Shown here in pieces: positions 26,800-36,997 of a DNA stretch of 64,000 bases (its first letter is position 1; each line of letters opens with the position of its first letter). The position numbers and the translations under genes are program-made. This stretch comes from Pontibacter ummariensis. GTDB taxonomy: Bacteria; Bacteroidota; Bacteroidia; Cytophagales; Hymenobacteraceae. The stretch lies in contig NZ_FZOQ01000006.1 in the NCBI RefSeq assembly GCF_900188175.1, positions 210,390 through 274,389 on the forward strand. The letters are read 5' to 3'. Below the pieces are notes generated by a model. The model saw only the letters and a list, made by a program, of their open reading frames with translations. It did not search any database and was not told where the DNA came from.

Positions 26800-27996
26800 A
26801 TGAGTAAAATTGTTTTTCTGGAAGTACGCCTTTTTCGAAATAGCATGACTGAAAGCTATCAGTTTAATCAGCTTAAAGAACTGGGACACGAGGTTGAAAT
26901 CTGGTACTTTGGAAACCTTTTTGGTCTTAGCAGTAACATAGTTTTGAATGCTCCAGCAATAAAGGAGTATGTTGTTATGATCAACAGCCTTGATATTCTT
27001 AAAGATAAGGTGCAAGAGTTAGAAAGCGGCGCTGTTTTGTTTTCTACTTTAGGCACCTTCCATTATTTTCCCATTCTATACAAGATCATAAAGTGTCGCA
27101 AGGACCTTATTTGGATTGGAAGGATAACGAAAAGTATTCCTTTAGCTAGCAGTAAAAGTTCTAATCCACTAAAGTCAGTTCTACGAAACATATTTTTCTA
27201 TAATTTATATCGGCCCTTTAGTAATGTAATGCTTTATGTGGTTCAGAAAGCTATCAGAAAGTATGGACAAGTAGTAGGTTTAAAAGCCTATCAGCCCGAT
27301 TACTTAATGGTTACTAACATAGAACAAGTTCCTTCTAGTTACCCTAAAGAAAGGGTTATCCTAACGCATGCAGATGATTATAATATACATCTGTTAAAGA
27401 AGGATATAGAGCTGGACCTCTCTCTACAAGATGCTATTGTCTTTTTAGATCAAATGATTTATTATCATTCCGACTTGAAAAACCTGAGGGCGGATGACAA
27501 AGACGTGGATAGGTATTACCAAAAGCTAAACAAGCTATTGGATGATGTCTCTCAAAAATACGGTAAACCAGTTGTTATAGCCGGGCACCCCGAAGCAGAA
27601 AAGTATCCACACTACCAAGAAAGGTTTAAGGGTAAAAAGCTTGTAACAGGCAAAAGTCTTAATTTGGTAAAGCATGCGGCTTTGGTGATGACTCATTATA
27701 GCGGAGCTGTAAATTTTGCCGTGATATATAAAAAGCCCTTATTAATGGTCTCAAGCAGGGGCTTTGAACCTTATGAAAATATCATGAGGTCAATAAGGAC
27801 TCTTTCAAAAGAGCTAAATGTAAAGGTTATCAACATAGATAATTATGATCTGCAGGAAATTGATCTAAGCCTTAAGCCTAACTATAATACATACAGGAAC
27901 CAATATATTAAGTCTGATAATACCCCAGATGAGTTGTCGTACCCTTACGCGGTAAGTTATGCCCTGAACCAAGTAAAAGCTAAAGAAGCACACTAA
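26800..27996 (+). CDS. unassigned GT-B-like protein, candidate nonulosonic acid transferase
   Basis: I do not recognise a named family in this 398-aa protein. Its N-terminal half alternates strands and helices like a GT-B domain. The C-terminal half carries an HPE motif (about residue 267) and a THYSGAVNFAVIYKKPLLMV stretch (about residues 304-323). These resemble the His-Pro and Ser-containing CMP-binding segments of several bacterial sialyltransferase and capsule-synthesis families. No membrane segment or signal peptide is evident. It is AT-rich and stands alone between two intergenic gaps, directly after the legionaminic acid genes. The transferase role is inference from context. Confidence 0.45.
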   Translation: MSKIVFLEVRLFRNSMTESYQFNQLKELGHEVEIWYFGNLFGLSSNIVLNAPAIKEYVVMINSLDILKDKVQELESGAVLFSTLGTFHYFPILYKIIKCRKDLIWIGRITKSIPLASSKSSNPLKSVLRNIFFYNLYRPFSNVMLYVVQKAIRKYGQVVGLKAYQPDYLMVTNIEQVPSSYPKERVILTHADDYNIHLLKKDIELDLSLQDAIVFLDQMIYYHSDLKNLRADDKDVDRYYQKLNKLLDDVSQKYGKPVVIAGHPEAEKYPHYQERFKGKKLVTGKSLNLVKHAALVMTHYSGAVNFAVIYKKPLLMVSSRGFEPYENIMRSIRTLSKELNVKVINIDNYDLQEIDLSLKPNYNTYRNQYIKSDNTPDELSYPYAVSYALNQVKAKEAH

Positions 27997-28290
27997 GGTC
28001 TCCCCTTACGGGAAGAAAGCTACAGGAACAGCCGTATTGTATGCCTTCAGCCGCAAGTGTTGAGCAAGGTTTTTTATCTAGAACCTTGTATAAGCAGCTC
28101 TTTAGCTGTAGTTATACAGAGGGGTTAAGAACTCCGCTTATGATCTCTTCCCTGATAAGTAGCGCGCCTTTCATTTGAGCCGTACATCATCTGCAGGAGA
28201 AGCGCTTTTCTTGTAGAAAAAAGGCCAACTTAATCTGCTATTGCAACTTGAATTGTTCTTAAAGAGAGTTAAAGGGGTAAATCAACTTAA
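27997..28290. other. intergenic stretch with a hairpin
   Basis: No gene seen. A 7-bp stem, CAAGGTT (28065-28071) with AACCTTG (28082-28088), has a 10-nt loop and no T-run behind it. Confidence 0.3.
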
Positions 28291-29388
28291 ATGAAAATCC
28301 TTCAGTTAATTCATAAACCACAGCTACGCGGAGCCGAAATCTTTGCAGCACAGTTAACGGATAATCTTGAGACAAAAGGACATTGTTCCAAAATACTGGC
28401 TATTTACGAAAGCCCGGATGCCTTAAAATACAACAGGAACTACCTTTCTATTAATGCAAACCCTAAGAGCAGCTTGTGGGACAGGGCCGGCTGGAAAGCC
28501 TTAGCTGATAAAATAGCAGCGGAAAAGCCGGACATTGTACAGGCAAATGCCGGAGACACGTTAAAATATGCCGTTTTCTCCAAGTTGCTTTTTAGATGGC
28601 AGCAGCCACTCGTATTCCGTAACGCCAGTACCTTAAGTTCGTATCTTAAGAAGCCGCTTCAAAAAGCCTATACCCGGTTCTTATTCAACCATACGGATGC
28701 CGTAGCTTCCGTCAGCGAGTACTCCAGGCAGGACTTAGTCGGTTTATTCCCCTCCCTGGACGCTAAGACGAAAGTAATTCCTATTGGCTTAGAGAAGAAG
28801 GTTGAGGTAAAGGATCCTTTTCCGGGCAGCTCCCCTGAGCGGGTTAACTTGGTGCATGTTGGAGGGTTCTCCTTCGAAAAGAACCATCGGGGCCTCCTCC
28901 GTATCTTCAAAGCAACCACGGCGCGTCTACCTCAGGTACACCTTTGGCTTGTAGGAGATGGCCCTATGCGGGCAGAGATTGAGGCACTTGTAGCTGAGAT
29001 GGGCTTGCAGGAGCAAGTGCATTTTACCGGATTTGTGCAAAATCCTTTAGACTACATAGCGCATGGACAAGCACTTTTGCTTCCGAGCATTATTGAAGGA
29101 CTACCCGGTGTTATTTTAGAAGCAATGCTTTACAAAACGCCGGTGGTGGCCTACAAAGTAGGCGGAGTTGGCGAAGTAGTGAGGCCGGGTGAAACAGGCT
29201 GGCTTGTCGAGCCTGGAGATGAACAGGGTTTCACCGAGGCAATAGGCGAGCTAATAAAGAACAGCGATAAATCGAAGGGTATCGTCGAACATGCCTTCAG
29301 GCAGGTAAATAAGAAATACATGAATGAAGGGATCGCAGCTTCCTTTGTTCACTTGTATGAAGGTTTGTTAAGAAGTAACCCTGCCTAA
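28291..29388 (+). CDS. glycosyltransferase family 4
   Basis: GT-B fold glycosyltransferase of 365 aa. The N-terminal RGAEIFAA acceptor-loop motif is near residue 13, and the donor-binding segment IIEGLPGVILEAMLYKTPV is around residues 267-285. The first gene of the second glycan block, it begins after a gap of about 300 bp. The sugar transferred is unknown. Confidence 0.87.
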   Translation: MKILQLIHKPQLRGAEIFAAQLTDNLETKGHCSKILAIYESPDALKYNRNYLSINANPKSSLWDRAGWKALADKIAAEKPDIVQANAGDTLKYAVFSKLLFRWQQPLVFRNASTLSSYLKKPLQKAYTRFLFNHTDAVASVSEYSRQDLVGLFPSLDAKTKVIPIGLEKKVEVKDPFPGSSPERVNLVHVGGFSFEKNHRGLLRIFKATTARLPQVHLWLVGDGPMRAEIEALVAEMGLQEQVHFTGFVQNPLDYIAHGQALLLPSIIEGLPGVILEAMLYKTPVVAYKVGGVGEVVRPGETGWLVEPGDEQGFTEAIGELIKNSDKSKGIVEHAFRQVNKKYMNEGIAASFVHLYEGLLRSNPA

Positions 29389-29549
29389 ACAATTGTAAGG
29401 GGCAAAAGTAGGAAGGGTAAATTAATATACAGTTCGTTCCCGCTCCTTAGTACTAGCAGTGTCAAAAGAAAATAAGAAACAGAAAAGATGAAGTGGTTCC
29501 TGCACGGAACTGTTTATGGAACACAGAATAGCTAAAACCATTGAGCCAC

Positions 29550-30707
29550 ATGGCGGGAAAGATAAAAATTCTACACATTATAAAGTCACTCGGTAGAGGG
29601 GGGGCAGAAATGCTGCTACCCGAAACGCTGAAATACCATGACCAAGAGCAATTTGAGTTTCATTACATCTATTTTCTTCCCTGGAAAGACCAGGTAGTGA
29701 AGCCTATTGAGCGTCATGGAGGTAAGGTTACCTGCTTCTCAGCTGCTAATAATATCGAGATTTCCCTAAAGGTGCCGGCCCTGGTCGATTATATCAAAAG
29801 CCACAACATCAAGCTGGTGCACTGCCACCTGGCCTGGGCGGGTATCGCGGGCAGGGTAGCTGCCAAGTTAGCCGGCGTTCCGGTTATTTATACAGAGCAC
29901 AATAACTTCTCGAGCTACCATATGCTCACCAAGCTCATGAGCCGCTTAACCCTGCCTCTGGGCGACCTGACAATTGCTGTTTCAGCCGATGCAGAGCAGG
30001 CCTCGAAGGAGGTGGTGGCACCTGAGAAACTGAAACTGGTTTTAAACGGGGTCGATACCGCTTTTTTTACCCGCGGCACCACGGAAACAGATCTGCCCCA
30101 GCGCCTGGGCATTCCGGAAGACCATGTGGTGATAAGCACTGTGGCTGTTTTCCGCAAGCAGAAAAGGCTGGATCATTTCGTCCGGGTGGCCCGTGAGATT
30201 GTGGCCGGTCATGACAAGGTGAGCTTTGTGCTGATAGGGGATGGGCCGGAAAGAGCAGAGGTGGAGGCACAGGCGATGCAGGCCAATCTGAAGGGCAGAA
30301 TCTTTTTCGAAGGGCTGCAGCACAACGTGATGCCTTATTTTGACATGACGGACATTTACCTGATGACCTCCGACTATGAAGGCCTGCCGATAGCTTTGCT
30401 GGAGGCGATGAGCATGAGTTGCGCCCCGGTGGCTACCCGTGTTGGCGGCATTCCGGAAGTCGTGGTGGATGGTGTGTCAGGCCTGCTGAGCCCTGCCGGA
30501 GATATTGCCTCGCTGCAGGCGCACATCGAGGCACTGCTACACGATAAAGAAAGAAGACAGGAGATCGCCTCCAATGCCCGTAAGCGGATTGAGGAGCACT
30601 TTAGCATGAAGAAAATGGTGCAGGAACTGGAAGAAGTCTACCATCAATTTTTAACACATGGAGCATACAGCCAAGAAACGGATAGAATATACAGTAAGAG
30701 CAGCTAG
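29550..30707 (+). CDS. glycosyltransferase family 4
   Basis: GT-B fold glycosyltransferase of 385 aa. It has the glycine-rich SLGRGGAEMLLPE segment near residues 12-24 and the donor-binding YEGLPIALLEAMSMS segment near 277-291. The ATG at 29550 is preferred over an in-frame TTG nine bases upstream. Its 3' end overlaps the following GNAT gene by 50 bp, an unusually long overlap that still implies co-transcription. It differs from the gene at 28291 and is not a simple duplicate. Confidence 0.87.
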   Translation: MAGKIKILHIIKSLGRGGAEMLLPETLKYHDQEQFEFHYIYFLPWKDQVVKPIERHGGKVTCFSAANNIEISLKVPALVDYIKSHNIKLVHCHLAWAGIAGRVAAKLAGVPVIYTEHNNFSSYHMLTKLMSRLTLPLGDLTIAVSADAEQASKEVVAPEKLKLVLNGVDTAFFTRGTTETDLPQRLGIPEDHVVISTVAVFRKQKRLDHFVRVAREIVAGHDKVSFVLIGDGPERAEVEAQAMQANLKGRIFFEGLQHNVMPYFDMTDIYLMTSDYEGLPIALLEAMSMSCAPVATRVGGIPEVVVDGVSGLLSPAGDIASLQAHIEALLHDKERRQEIASNARKRIEEHFSMKKMVQELEEVYHQFLTHGAYSQETDRIYSKSS

Positions 30708-31656
30708 CGAAAGCGATCTACCGGCCATCATTGAGTTGTTTGAGCTGTCGTTAGGGGCCGCGCACGGCGCCCCGACAGAGAGCTTCTGGCGCTGGAAACA
30801 CATTGACAACCCTTTCGGCGAATCGCCGGTGCTGCTGGCCTTTGACGAGGACAAGCTCGTAGGGCTGCGGGCCTTTATGCGCTGGCAATGGAAACACCAG
30901 GACAAGGTACTGTCTGCCTTCCGGGCAGTCGATACCGGTACTCATCCCGATTACAGGGGCAAGGGCATTTTTTCCCGGCTTACGAAGGGGCTAATAGCGG
31001 ATCTGAAAGAAAGCGAACCTCCTTCTTTTATTTACAACACGCCAAACGATAAGTCAAAACCAGGTTACCTAAAAATGGGTTGGCAGGTGCTCGGGAAACC
31101 TAACCTGGTAGGAAGCGTAGCCTTTAGTTATTCAAGATTTGCAAAAGAACGCTTTTGGGCCTACCACCGCGATTTGCAAAAGCTGGACTTCAGCGGTTTG
31201 GGGAATTATCAAGTTGATCTAAAACCTGATCTGATCCATGTGAATCATTCTGCTGATTACTACAAGTGGCGCTATCAGTCTATCCCGGAGCTACCCTATG
31301 GGTCTTTCGTGTATGAGGCAAAGGGGCAGGCGGTTTTACTCTTCTTTCATTTAAAGCCCCGAAAGTACTTCTACGAGCTAAGGATATGCGATGCGCTTTG
31401 GCTGCGGGGCGAACCAAACCGGCAGCAGCTCCTCAAAGCCAGCCACAAGCTGGCGGGCCGTTTGGGTACTCCTTTTATCAGTCTGATGCTGAAAGGCCCG
31501 ATCAGTCGCTGGGAAAGGATCCGCTTCAGAATGTTTTCGCTGCGCCAGCTCGCCCCGGAAGTAACCGTGCGGGAGGTGAATGATAGCGAACTGATAGCAC
31601 TCGCTGGCAACATAAATAACTGGTCCTTCACCATGGGAGACCTGGAATTGTTTTAA
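30658..31656 (+). CDS. GNAT-family N-acyltransferase
   Basis: A 332-aa protein with a GNAT domain in its first half. The acyl-CoA-binding segment THPDYRGKGIFSRL lies around residues 98-111. The rest resembles a second, degenerate GNAT-like half, as in two-domain acyltransferases found in exopolysaccharide loci. It could acylate an amino sugar of the repeat unit; substrate unknown. The first 50 bp overlap the upstream glycosyltransferase gene, and asnB follows after 6 bp. Confidence 0.7.
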   Translation: MEHTAKKRIEYTVRAASESDLPAIIELFELSLGAAHGAPTESFWRWKHIDNPFGESPVLLAFDEDKLVGLRAFMRWQWKHQDKVLSAFRAVDTGTHPDYRGKGIFSRLTKGLIADLKESEPPSFIYNTPNDKSKPGYLKMGWQVLGKPNLVGSVAFSYSRFAKERFWAYHRDLQKLDFSGLGNYQVDLKPDLIHVNHSADYYKWRYQSIPELPYGSFVYEAKGQAVLLFFHLKPRKYFYELRICDALWLRGEPNRQQLLKASHKLAGRLGTPFISLMLKGPISRWERIRFRMFSLRQLAPEVTVREVNDSELIALAGNINNWSFTMGDLELF

Positions 31657-31662
31657 TTAACT

Positions 31663-33495
31663 ATGTGCGGAATATTTGGAAATGTTGGTCGTCTGAAAGA
31701 AAGCGACATGAAAATAGCGGAAGAGATGCTGTGCCACCGGGGGCCGGACGGGCAGGTGTACAAAACCTATGACCCCAACGTGCATCTCTTTCATGCCCGG
31801 CTCAGCATCGTGGACATTGCAGGCGGTACCCAGCCCATGGATACAGAGGATGCAGCCATCATTTTCAATGGCGAGATCTACAACCACCTGGACCTGCGTA
31901 AGCAGTTCAGGTTAAGGGGTAATACCCATTCCGATACTGAAACGATCCTGCTGCTGTACCAGCAAATGGGCCTGGACATGCTAGAGCACCTGGAAGGCAT
32001 GTTTGCCATGGCGCTGTATGACAAACGGAAGGGCAAGCTGTTCCTTATCCGCGACCGGGCCGGTAAAAAGCCGCTGTACTTCTCTAAAACAGACGAAAGC
32101 ATTTACTTCGGCAGCGAACAGAACGTGCTGCAGCAAGTGCTGCGGCCCTCTGTCAGGTTATCGGCTATTGCTACTTATTTACATAGCGGCATGGTGTATG
32201 GGAAAGACACGCCTTTTGAAGGAGTATACGAGTTGCGCCCCGGCCACTTACTTGAAATAGACGTGCGCAGCGGCGCTATGTCGGAGCAAAGGCAGTGGTG
32301 GTCTATTGTCCCTTTTTATGAGAAAACCTTAGACATCAGCGAAGAAGAGGCCTTGGCCGAGCTGGACAAAAGGTTAAAGCTGGCGGTGCGGCAGCGCATC
32401 GAAAGCAGCGACTTGGAAGTAGGTTGCTTCCTGAGCGGGGGTATCGACAGTGGCATTGTCACCGCCATGGCTACAGAGGTGAAACCGGAACTACGCACTT
32501 TCACCGTAAAGTTCAGCGACAAGTACGACGAGTCACCCATCGCCAGAAAAGTGGCGAACCATTTAGGTACCAGGCACCAGGAGCTGAGCGTGTCTTACGA
32601 CAATCTTTTGCAGGACTTCGAAAAAATTGTGAACGCCTACGGAGAGCCCTTTGTGGATGACTCCCAGATACCTTCTTACTACGTGGCCAAAGAGGCCAGG
32701 AAACACCTGACCGTGATTGTGAATGGAGATGGCGGAGACGAGCTTTTGGGCGGCTACAGGCGCTATGTGCCTTATGCAAACGCCCTGCTGCGCAGCAAAG
32801 GAGTAAAGGCTTTATCGAAGGTAGTGGCCCCCATGCTTCCGTCTCCGAAAGATAAAATGAGCCTCTATAATTATGGCTACCGCCTGGCGAAGCTCAACAG
32901 CCTGGACAGTTACGAGCAGTACCTGAGCGCCAGTTCTGACCTCCTGCTGGATACCTCCCTCTTTAAAGTGAAGCCTGACACGGCCTTGGAGAAAACGATC
33001 AATGGCATCTATAGGAAAGACATCTCTGACCTGCGCAAGATCATGCTGTCCGACTTCCAGACCATTCTGCCGTATATCCTGCTAAAGAAGATCGATATCA
33101 GCTCCATGCAGAGTTCACTGGAAGGAAGGTCACCTTTCCTGTCCAAGGATATATTGGAGTTTGCTCCCTCCTTACCGGACAAATTGAAAGTGAAGGGGAG
33201 AACAACAAAATATCTGCTCCGCAAGCTTGCCGCCAGGTACCTGCCGGCTGGCAACGAGAAACTCCCAAAACGGGGGTTTGAGGTGCCGATCATCGGAATG
33301 GTAGACCAGACCTTGCAACCTATACTCAAGGATTACCTGTATAGTAGCAACTGCCTCTACAAAGATGTGCTGGACACCTCCTTTGTAGAAGATCTGATGA
33401 ACGATAAGGTGGCCATGTCGAAAGACAAGCGGGCTAAGGTTTTGTTTGGCCTGCTGACCATGGAAATATGGTATCGGAACCAGCGAGGTACGTAG
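31663..33495 (+). CDS. asnB: asparagine synthase (glutamine-hydrolysing), AsnB family
   Basis: A 610-aa two-domain amidotransferase. The N-terminal glutaminase starts MCGIFGN, so Cys2 is the nucleophile, and the synthetase PP-loop SGGIDSG is at residues 258-264. Such genes are frequent in exopolysaccharide clusters, where a paralogue may amidate sugar acids or other carboxylates instead of making free asparagine. Tight spacing to the GNAT gene (6 bp) supports a glycan role here, which remains inference. Confidence 0.85.
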   Translation: MCGIFGNVGRLKESDMKIAEEMLCHRGPDGQVYKTYDPNVHLFHARLSIVDIAGGTQPMDTEDAAIIFNGEIYNHLDLRKQFRLRGNTHSDTETILLLYQQMGLDMLEHLEGMFAMALYDKRKGKLFLIRDRAGKKPLYFSKTDESIYFGSEQNVLQQVLRPSVRLSAIATYLHSGMVYGKDTPFEGVYELRPGHLLEIDVRSGAMSEQRQWWSIVPFYEKTLDISEEEALAELDKRLKLAVRQRIESSDLEVGCFLSGGIDSGIVTAMATEVKPELRTFTVKFSDKYDESPIARKVANHLGTRHQELSVSYDNLLQDFEKIVNAYGEPFVDDSQIPSYYVAKEARKHLTVIVNGDGGDELLGGYRRYVPYANALLRSKGVKALSKVVAPMLPSPKDKMSLYNYGYRLAKLNSLDSYEQYLSASSDLLLDTSLFKVKPDTALEKTINGIYRKDISDLRKIMLSDFQTILPYILLKKIDISSMQSSLEGRSPFLSKDILEFAPSLPDKLKVKGRTTKYLLRKLAARYLPAGNEKLPKRGFEVPIIGMVDQTLQPILKDYLYSSNCLYKDVLDTSFVEDLMNDKVAMSKDKRAKVLFGLLTMEIWYRNQRGT

Positions 33496-33601
33496 GAGCA
33501 GAGGCACAGGTGAAGGACGAAGGCCGTTTAGCTATGGCACGCTGCCTTGCAAAGAATTATAAACAGAACAGCAGAGTACATTAAGAAAAGACGCTTAAGA
33601 G

Positions 33602-34819
33602 ATGATGGGGGCATTAATTCTGATAGTAATATTATATGGCATAAACCAGCCTATTCTAAGTTACCTGAAAAAGAAGTTCCCCTTCCTGTCTGTTAACCTC
33701 TTAAACGGTTTATACGCTTACCACACTTTGTTCTGGCTTATCTATTACGTCTACCAGCTTTCCCATCCCTCCGACTCAAAGGCTTACTACGAAAACGCCT
33801 CTACCCGGTACGACTCCTGGTTCGCTGCCTTTGGGTCCGATACAAAGTTTATAGAGTTTGTTGGTTATCCCTTTGCCAAAAGTCTGGGTTTCTCTTATGA
33901 AACGATGTTGGCCTTGTTCTCCTGGTTTGGTTACCTGGGCTTTGTCTTTTTTTATATTTTCTTCAAAGAGAATGTAAAGACAAAAGTGAAAGTGCTAAAG
34001 CTCGAATTCATTACCCTGCTGCTTTTTCTGCCAAATATGCATTTCTGGACCGTTGCCTTTAGCAAGGGATCTCTCATTTTCCTGGGCATAGGTTTGTTTG
34101 CTTATGCCATGAAGTTCCCGCAAAAAAGGATTCTCGCTTTGCTGCTGGGTTCTTTTATCGTCTTTCAGATTAGACCACACGTATTTCTCTTTTTAGGAGC
34201 AGGCGCTGTGGTAGGGTATTTTACCGGTAAAGAGCAGGTGCCTTTTTACCAGAAGCTGCTGGTCTACGTTTCTTTTATCGGCGCCCTGATCATCTTTTCC
34301 GATCAGATACTGGCCATGGCTAACATTAATTTAAACGAGGGCATTGTGGAGGGCTTTGAAGAATTTGCTACAGAGCGGGCGGCGAACCTGTCTGATTCCG
34401 GATCCGGTGTTAACATAAACGCATATCCCCTGCCACTCAAGCTGTTCACTTTCTGGTTTCGCCCCTTGTTCTTTGATGCCCCGGGAGCTTTAGGCCTCTT
34501 TGTTTCTCTGGAGAACCTGCTGTATCTCTATTTAACGAGCAAGCTTTTCGATAAGGGCTTTATTAAGTACCTGACAAATTCCTCTTCTCTGGTAAAGATG
34601 AGCCTTACGATTTTCCTGACCTCCTCCCTGGCACTTTCCTTCGTTATGTCGAACCTGGGGATAGCCATGAGGCAAAAGAGTATGGTGATGTATTTCCTGT
34701 TCTTTGTAGTGCTCTCCTACCTTGACTATAAGCGAAGGATAAAGTACAAGCGCTTCCTAAAGCAAAAGAAATTGATGGAGGCAGCGGCAATTGAAAACGC
34801 AACAACAGTACATGCATAG
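33602..34819 (+). CDS. polytopic membrane protein, EpsG/Wzy-like polymerase candidate
   Basis: A 405-aa protein with about ten hydrophobic segments and a larger loop near residues 235-280, containing no recognisable enzymatic motif. The layout fits EpsG-type or Wzy-type polysaccharide polymerases, which are poorly conserved in sequence. The start may be the first or second of two consecutive ATG codons (33602 or 33605). It overlaps the deacetylase gene downstream by 8 bp. Flanking glycosyltransferase and phosphoglycosyl transferase genes support a polymerase role. Confidence 0.55.
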   Translation: MMGALILIVILYGINQPILSYLKKKFPFLSVNLLNGLYAYHTLFWLIYYVYQLSHPSDSKAYYENASTRYDSWFAAFGSDTKFIEFVGYPFAKSLGFSYETMLALFSWFGYLGFVFFYIFFKENVKTKVKVLKLEFITLLLFLPNMHFWTVAFSKGSLIFLGIGLFAYAMKFPQKRILALLLGSFIVFQIRPHVFLFLGAGAVVGYFTGKEQVPFYQKLLVYVSFIGALIIFSDQILAMANINLNEGIVEGFEEFATERAANLSDSGSGVNINAYPLPLKLFTFWFRPLFFDAPGALGLFVSLENLLYLYLTSKLFDKGFIKYLTNSSSLVKMSLTIFLTSSLALSFVMSNLGIAMRQKSMVMYFLFFVVLSYLDYKRRIKYKRFLKQKKLMEAAAIENATTVHA

Positions 34820-35801
34820 CGATCTACCAGTATTTACTATTTCATTAGACTTCGAATTGTATTGGGGTATTTTCGACAGGGTGCCCCTGGAGGAAAAGGG
34901 GCGTTACTTTGAAAATACGCGCCAGGTAATTCCGGAAATGCTGGCACATTTCGAAAGGGAGGAAATACGCGTTACCTGGGCTACCGTGGGGATGCTCTTT
35001 GCGAACGATTGGGACGACTGGACCTCCTTTAAGCCGAAAGTCCTGCCTGATTATGAAAACCAGGCTTTATCTTCTTATAGGCTGCAAAACTGGTACGCCG
35101 GAAAGCCTGAGCTGGCACCGTACCTTTTTGCGCCGGCCCTTGTAGACCAGATAAAAAACACGCCGTACCAGGAGATGGCCACCCATACCTATTCGCACTA
35201 TTATTGTCGGGAAGCTGGCCAGACCGTAGACCAGTTCAGAAGCGACCTGCAGGCGGCTAAAAGTATAGCCGCCAGAAAAGGAGCCATGCTGCACTCCATG
35301 GTGTTCCCTCGGAATCAACTGAATGAGGACTACCTGAAAGTTTGTTTTGAGGAGGGTATCAAAACGGTTCGTTCAAATCCGGTGGATTGGTTCTGGGATA
35401 TGAATGTGAAGGAGCGGTTGCTGAAGAGACTGTTCCGCTCTGCGGATGCCTATGTGCCGGTTGGGGCAAAAACGTCCTACAAGCTGTCTTCGCTGCAGCT
35501 GAAAGAAGGCTTGCCACTGGCCATTCCGGCCAGCCGCTTGCTGAGGCCGATACACCCGAAGTACAATTTTTTAAACCGTCTGCGCTTAAAACGGGTACTA
35601 CGGGAGATGACGGCAGCGGCAAAAGCCAGGGAGTGTTACCACCTGTGGTGGCATCCGCATAACTTCGGCGACAGCCCCAGGCAAAGTCTGCAGGACCTGG
35701 TATTGATCCTGAACCATTTTATGAAGTTAAAAGAAACGTATGGGATGGTGAGCATGAGCATGCTGGACGTATACCACCATATCCAAAAAGGTAAAGCATA
35801 A
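34812..35801 (+). CDS. polysaccharide deacetylase family protein
   Basis: NodB-like protein of 329 aa. The first motif is SLDFE near residues 11-15 in place of TFDD, and the metal-binding histidines are in HTYSHYY near residue 119. This DxE variant occurs in a subgroup of glycan deacetylases of exopolysaccharide loci. The ATG at 34812, overlapping the upstream gene by 8 bp, is preferred to a TTG at 34791. Its stop shares one base with the next glycosyltransferase start. Confidence 0.7.
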   Translation: MHSDLPVFTISLDFELYWGIFDRVPLEEKGRYFENTRQVIPEMLAHFEREEIRVTWATVGMLFANDWDDWTSFKPKVLPDYENQALSSYRLQNWYAGKPELAPYLFAPALVDQIKNTPYQEMATHTYSHYYCREAGQTVDQFRSDLQAAKSIAARKGAMLHSMVFPRNQLNEDYLKVCFEEGIKTVRSNPVDWFWDMNVKERLLKRLFRSADAYVPVGAKTSYKLSSLQLKEGLPLAIPASRLLRPIHPKYNFLNRLRLKRVLREMTAAAKARECYHLWWHPHNFGDSPRQSLQDLVLILNHFMKLKETYGMVSMSMLDVYHHIQKGKA

Positions 35802-36997
35802 TGGCAGTCTTATTTCGTGTTACAACAGTACCTATTTCTCTAAAGAACCTGATCGTGGGGCAACTCCCATATATGAAGGAGCATGGCTTTAAGCCGATCA
35901 TGCTCTCGGCAGACGGCCCGGAAAGAGAGGTGGCCATGAAAGAGCAGGACTGTCCACATATTATTTTGGGCCTGACCCGTAAAATAACACCGCTCCAGGA
36001 CCTGAAAGCCCTGTGGCACTTTTATAAACTTTGCAGGCGGTACAGGCCGGCTATTATACATTCGCACACGCCCAAGGCTGGTATTATTGCTATGTTGGGG
36101 GGGAAGCTGGCGGGTGTCCCTATCCGCTTGCACACCGTAGCAGGCTTATACCTGCTGGAGACAAGCGGACTCAGGCGCTACATATTAGAAATGGTGGAGA
36201 AACTAACCTATGCCTGTGCCACCAAGGTGTACCCGAACTCCAGTAATTTAGCGGAGATCATCTCAGACAGCCTTTACCATAATCCGGAAAAGCTGAAAGT
36301 GATTGGAAACGGGAGCAGCAACGGCATCAACACAGCTTTCTTTAGCAGAAGTACGCTTAGTGCCGAAAAACAGCAGCAGCTAAAAGAAAGCCTTCGCGTC
36401 CGCGAAAACGATTTCCTTTTTGTTTTCGTTGGCCGTATTGTAAAAGACAAGGGCATACAGGAACTGATCGCCGCCTTTACAAAACTAAACCTGCAACACC
36501 CCAACTGTAAGCTGCTATTGGTGGGGCCACTAGAGCAGGACTTAGACCCTGTTCCGGAAGAAACACTGGAGCAGATAGAAAAGAACCCGGGCATTATATC
36601 TGTCGGTTACCAGTCTGATGTGCGGCCTTACCTGGCACTGAGCCATGCGCTGGCTTTCCCGTCTTACCGGGAGGGCTTCCCGAACGTACCAATGCAGGCA
36701 GGCTGTTTCGACCTGCCTTGTATTGTGACGGATATTAATGGTTGCAACGAAATCATCGAGGAGGGGGAGAACGGCCTGATCATTCCGCCGAAGGCAACCG
36801 ATGAACTCTACGAGGCGATGGAGAAATTACTAGTGGACCAGGCGCTTTACGCGCGGCTAAGCGGCAAGGCACGTCGCATGATCGTGGAGCGCTATGAACA
36901 AACCCACTTATGGAAGCTCCTGCTAAAGGAGTACCAGGAACACTTAAAAAAATATGAAACTGTACCCACGCTACATCAAACGGCTCCTCGATTTTAG
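35801..36997 (+). CDS. glycosyltransferase family 4 (PglA/EpsD-like)
   Basis: GT-B glycosyltransferase of 398 aa. Its start resembles enzymes that follow PglC-type transferases, with SHTPKAGIIAMLGGKLAGVP around residues 87-106, and YREGFPNVPMQAG near 289-301 contributes to donor binding. It shares one base with the deacetylase upstream, and its final 44 bp overlap the phosphoglycosyl transferase gene. It probably adds the second sugar to the lipid-linked precursor made by that enzyme. Confidence 0.85.
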   Translation: MAVLFRVTTVPISLKNLIVGQLPYMKEHGFKPIMLSADGPEREVAMKEQDCPHIILGLTRKITPLQDLKALWHFYKLCRRYRPAIIHSHTPKAGIIAMLGGKLAGVPIRLHTVAGLYLLETSGLRRYILEMVEKLTYACATKVYPNSSNLAEIISDSLYHNPEKLKVIGNGSSNGINTAFFSRSTLSAEKQQQLKESLRVRENDFLFVFVGRIVKDKGIQELIAAFTKLNLQHPNCKLLLVGPLEQDLDPVPEETLEQIEKNPGIISVGYQSDVRPYLALSHALAFPSYREGFPNVPMQAGCFDLPCIVTDINGCNEIIEEGENGLIIPPKATDELYEAMEKLLVDQALYARLSGKARRMIVERYEQTHLWKLLLKEYQEHLKKYETVPTLHQTAPRF

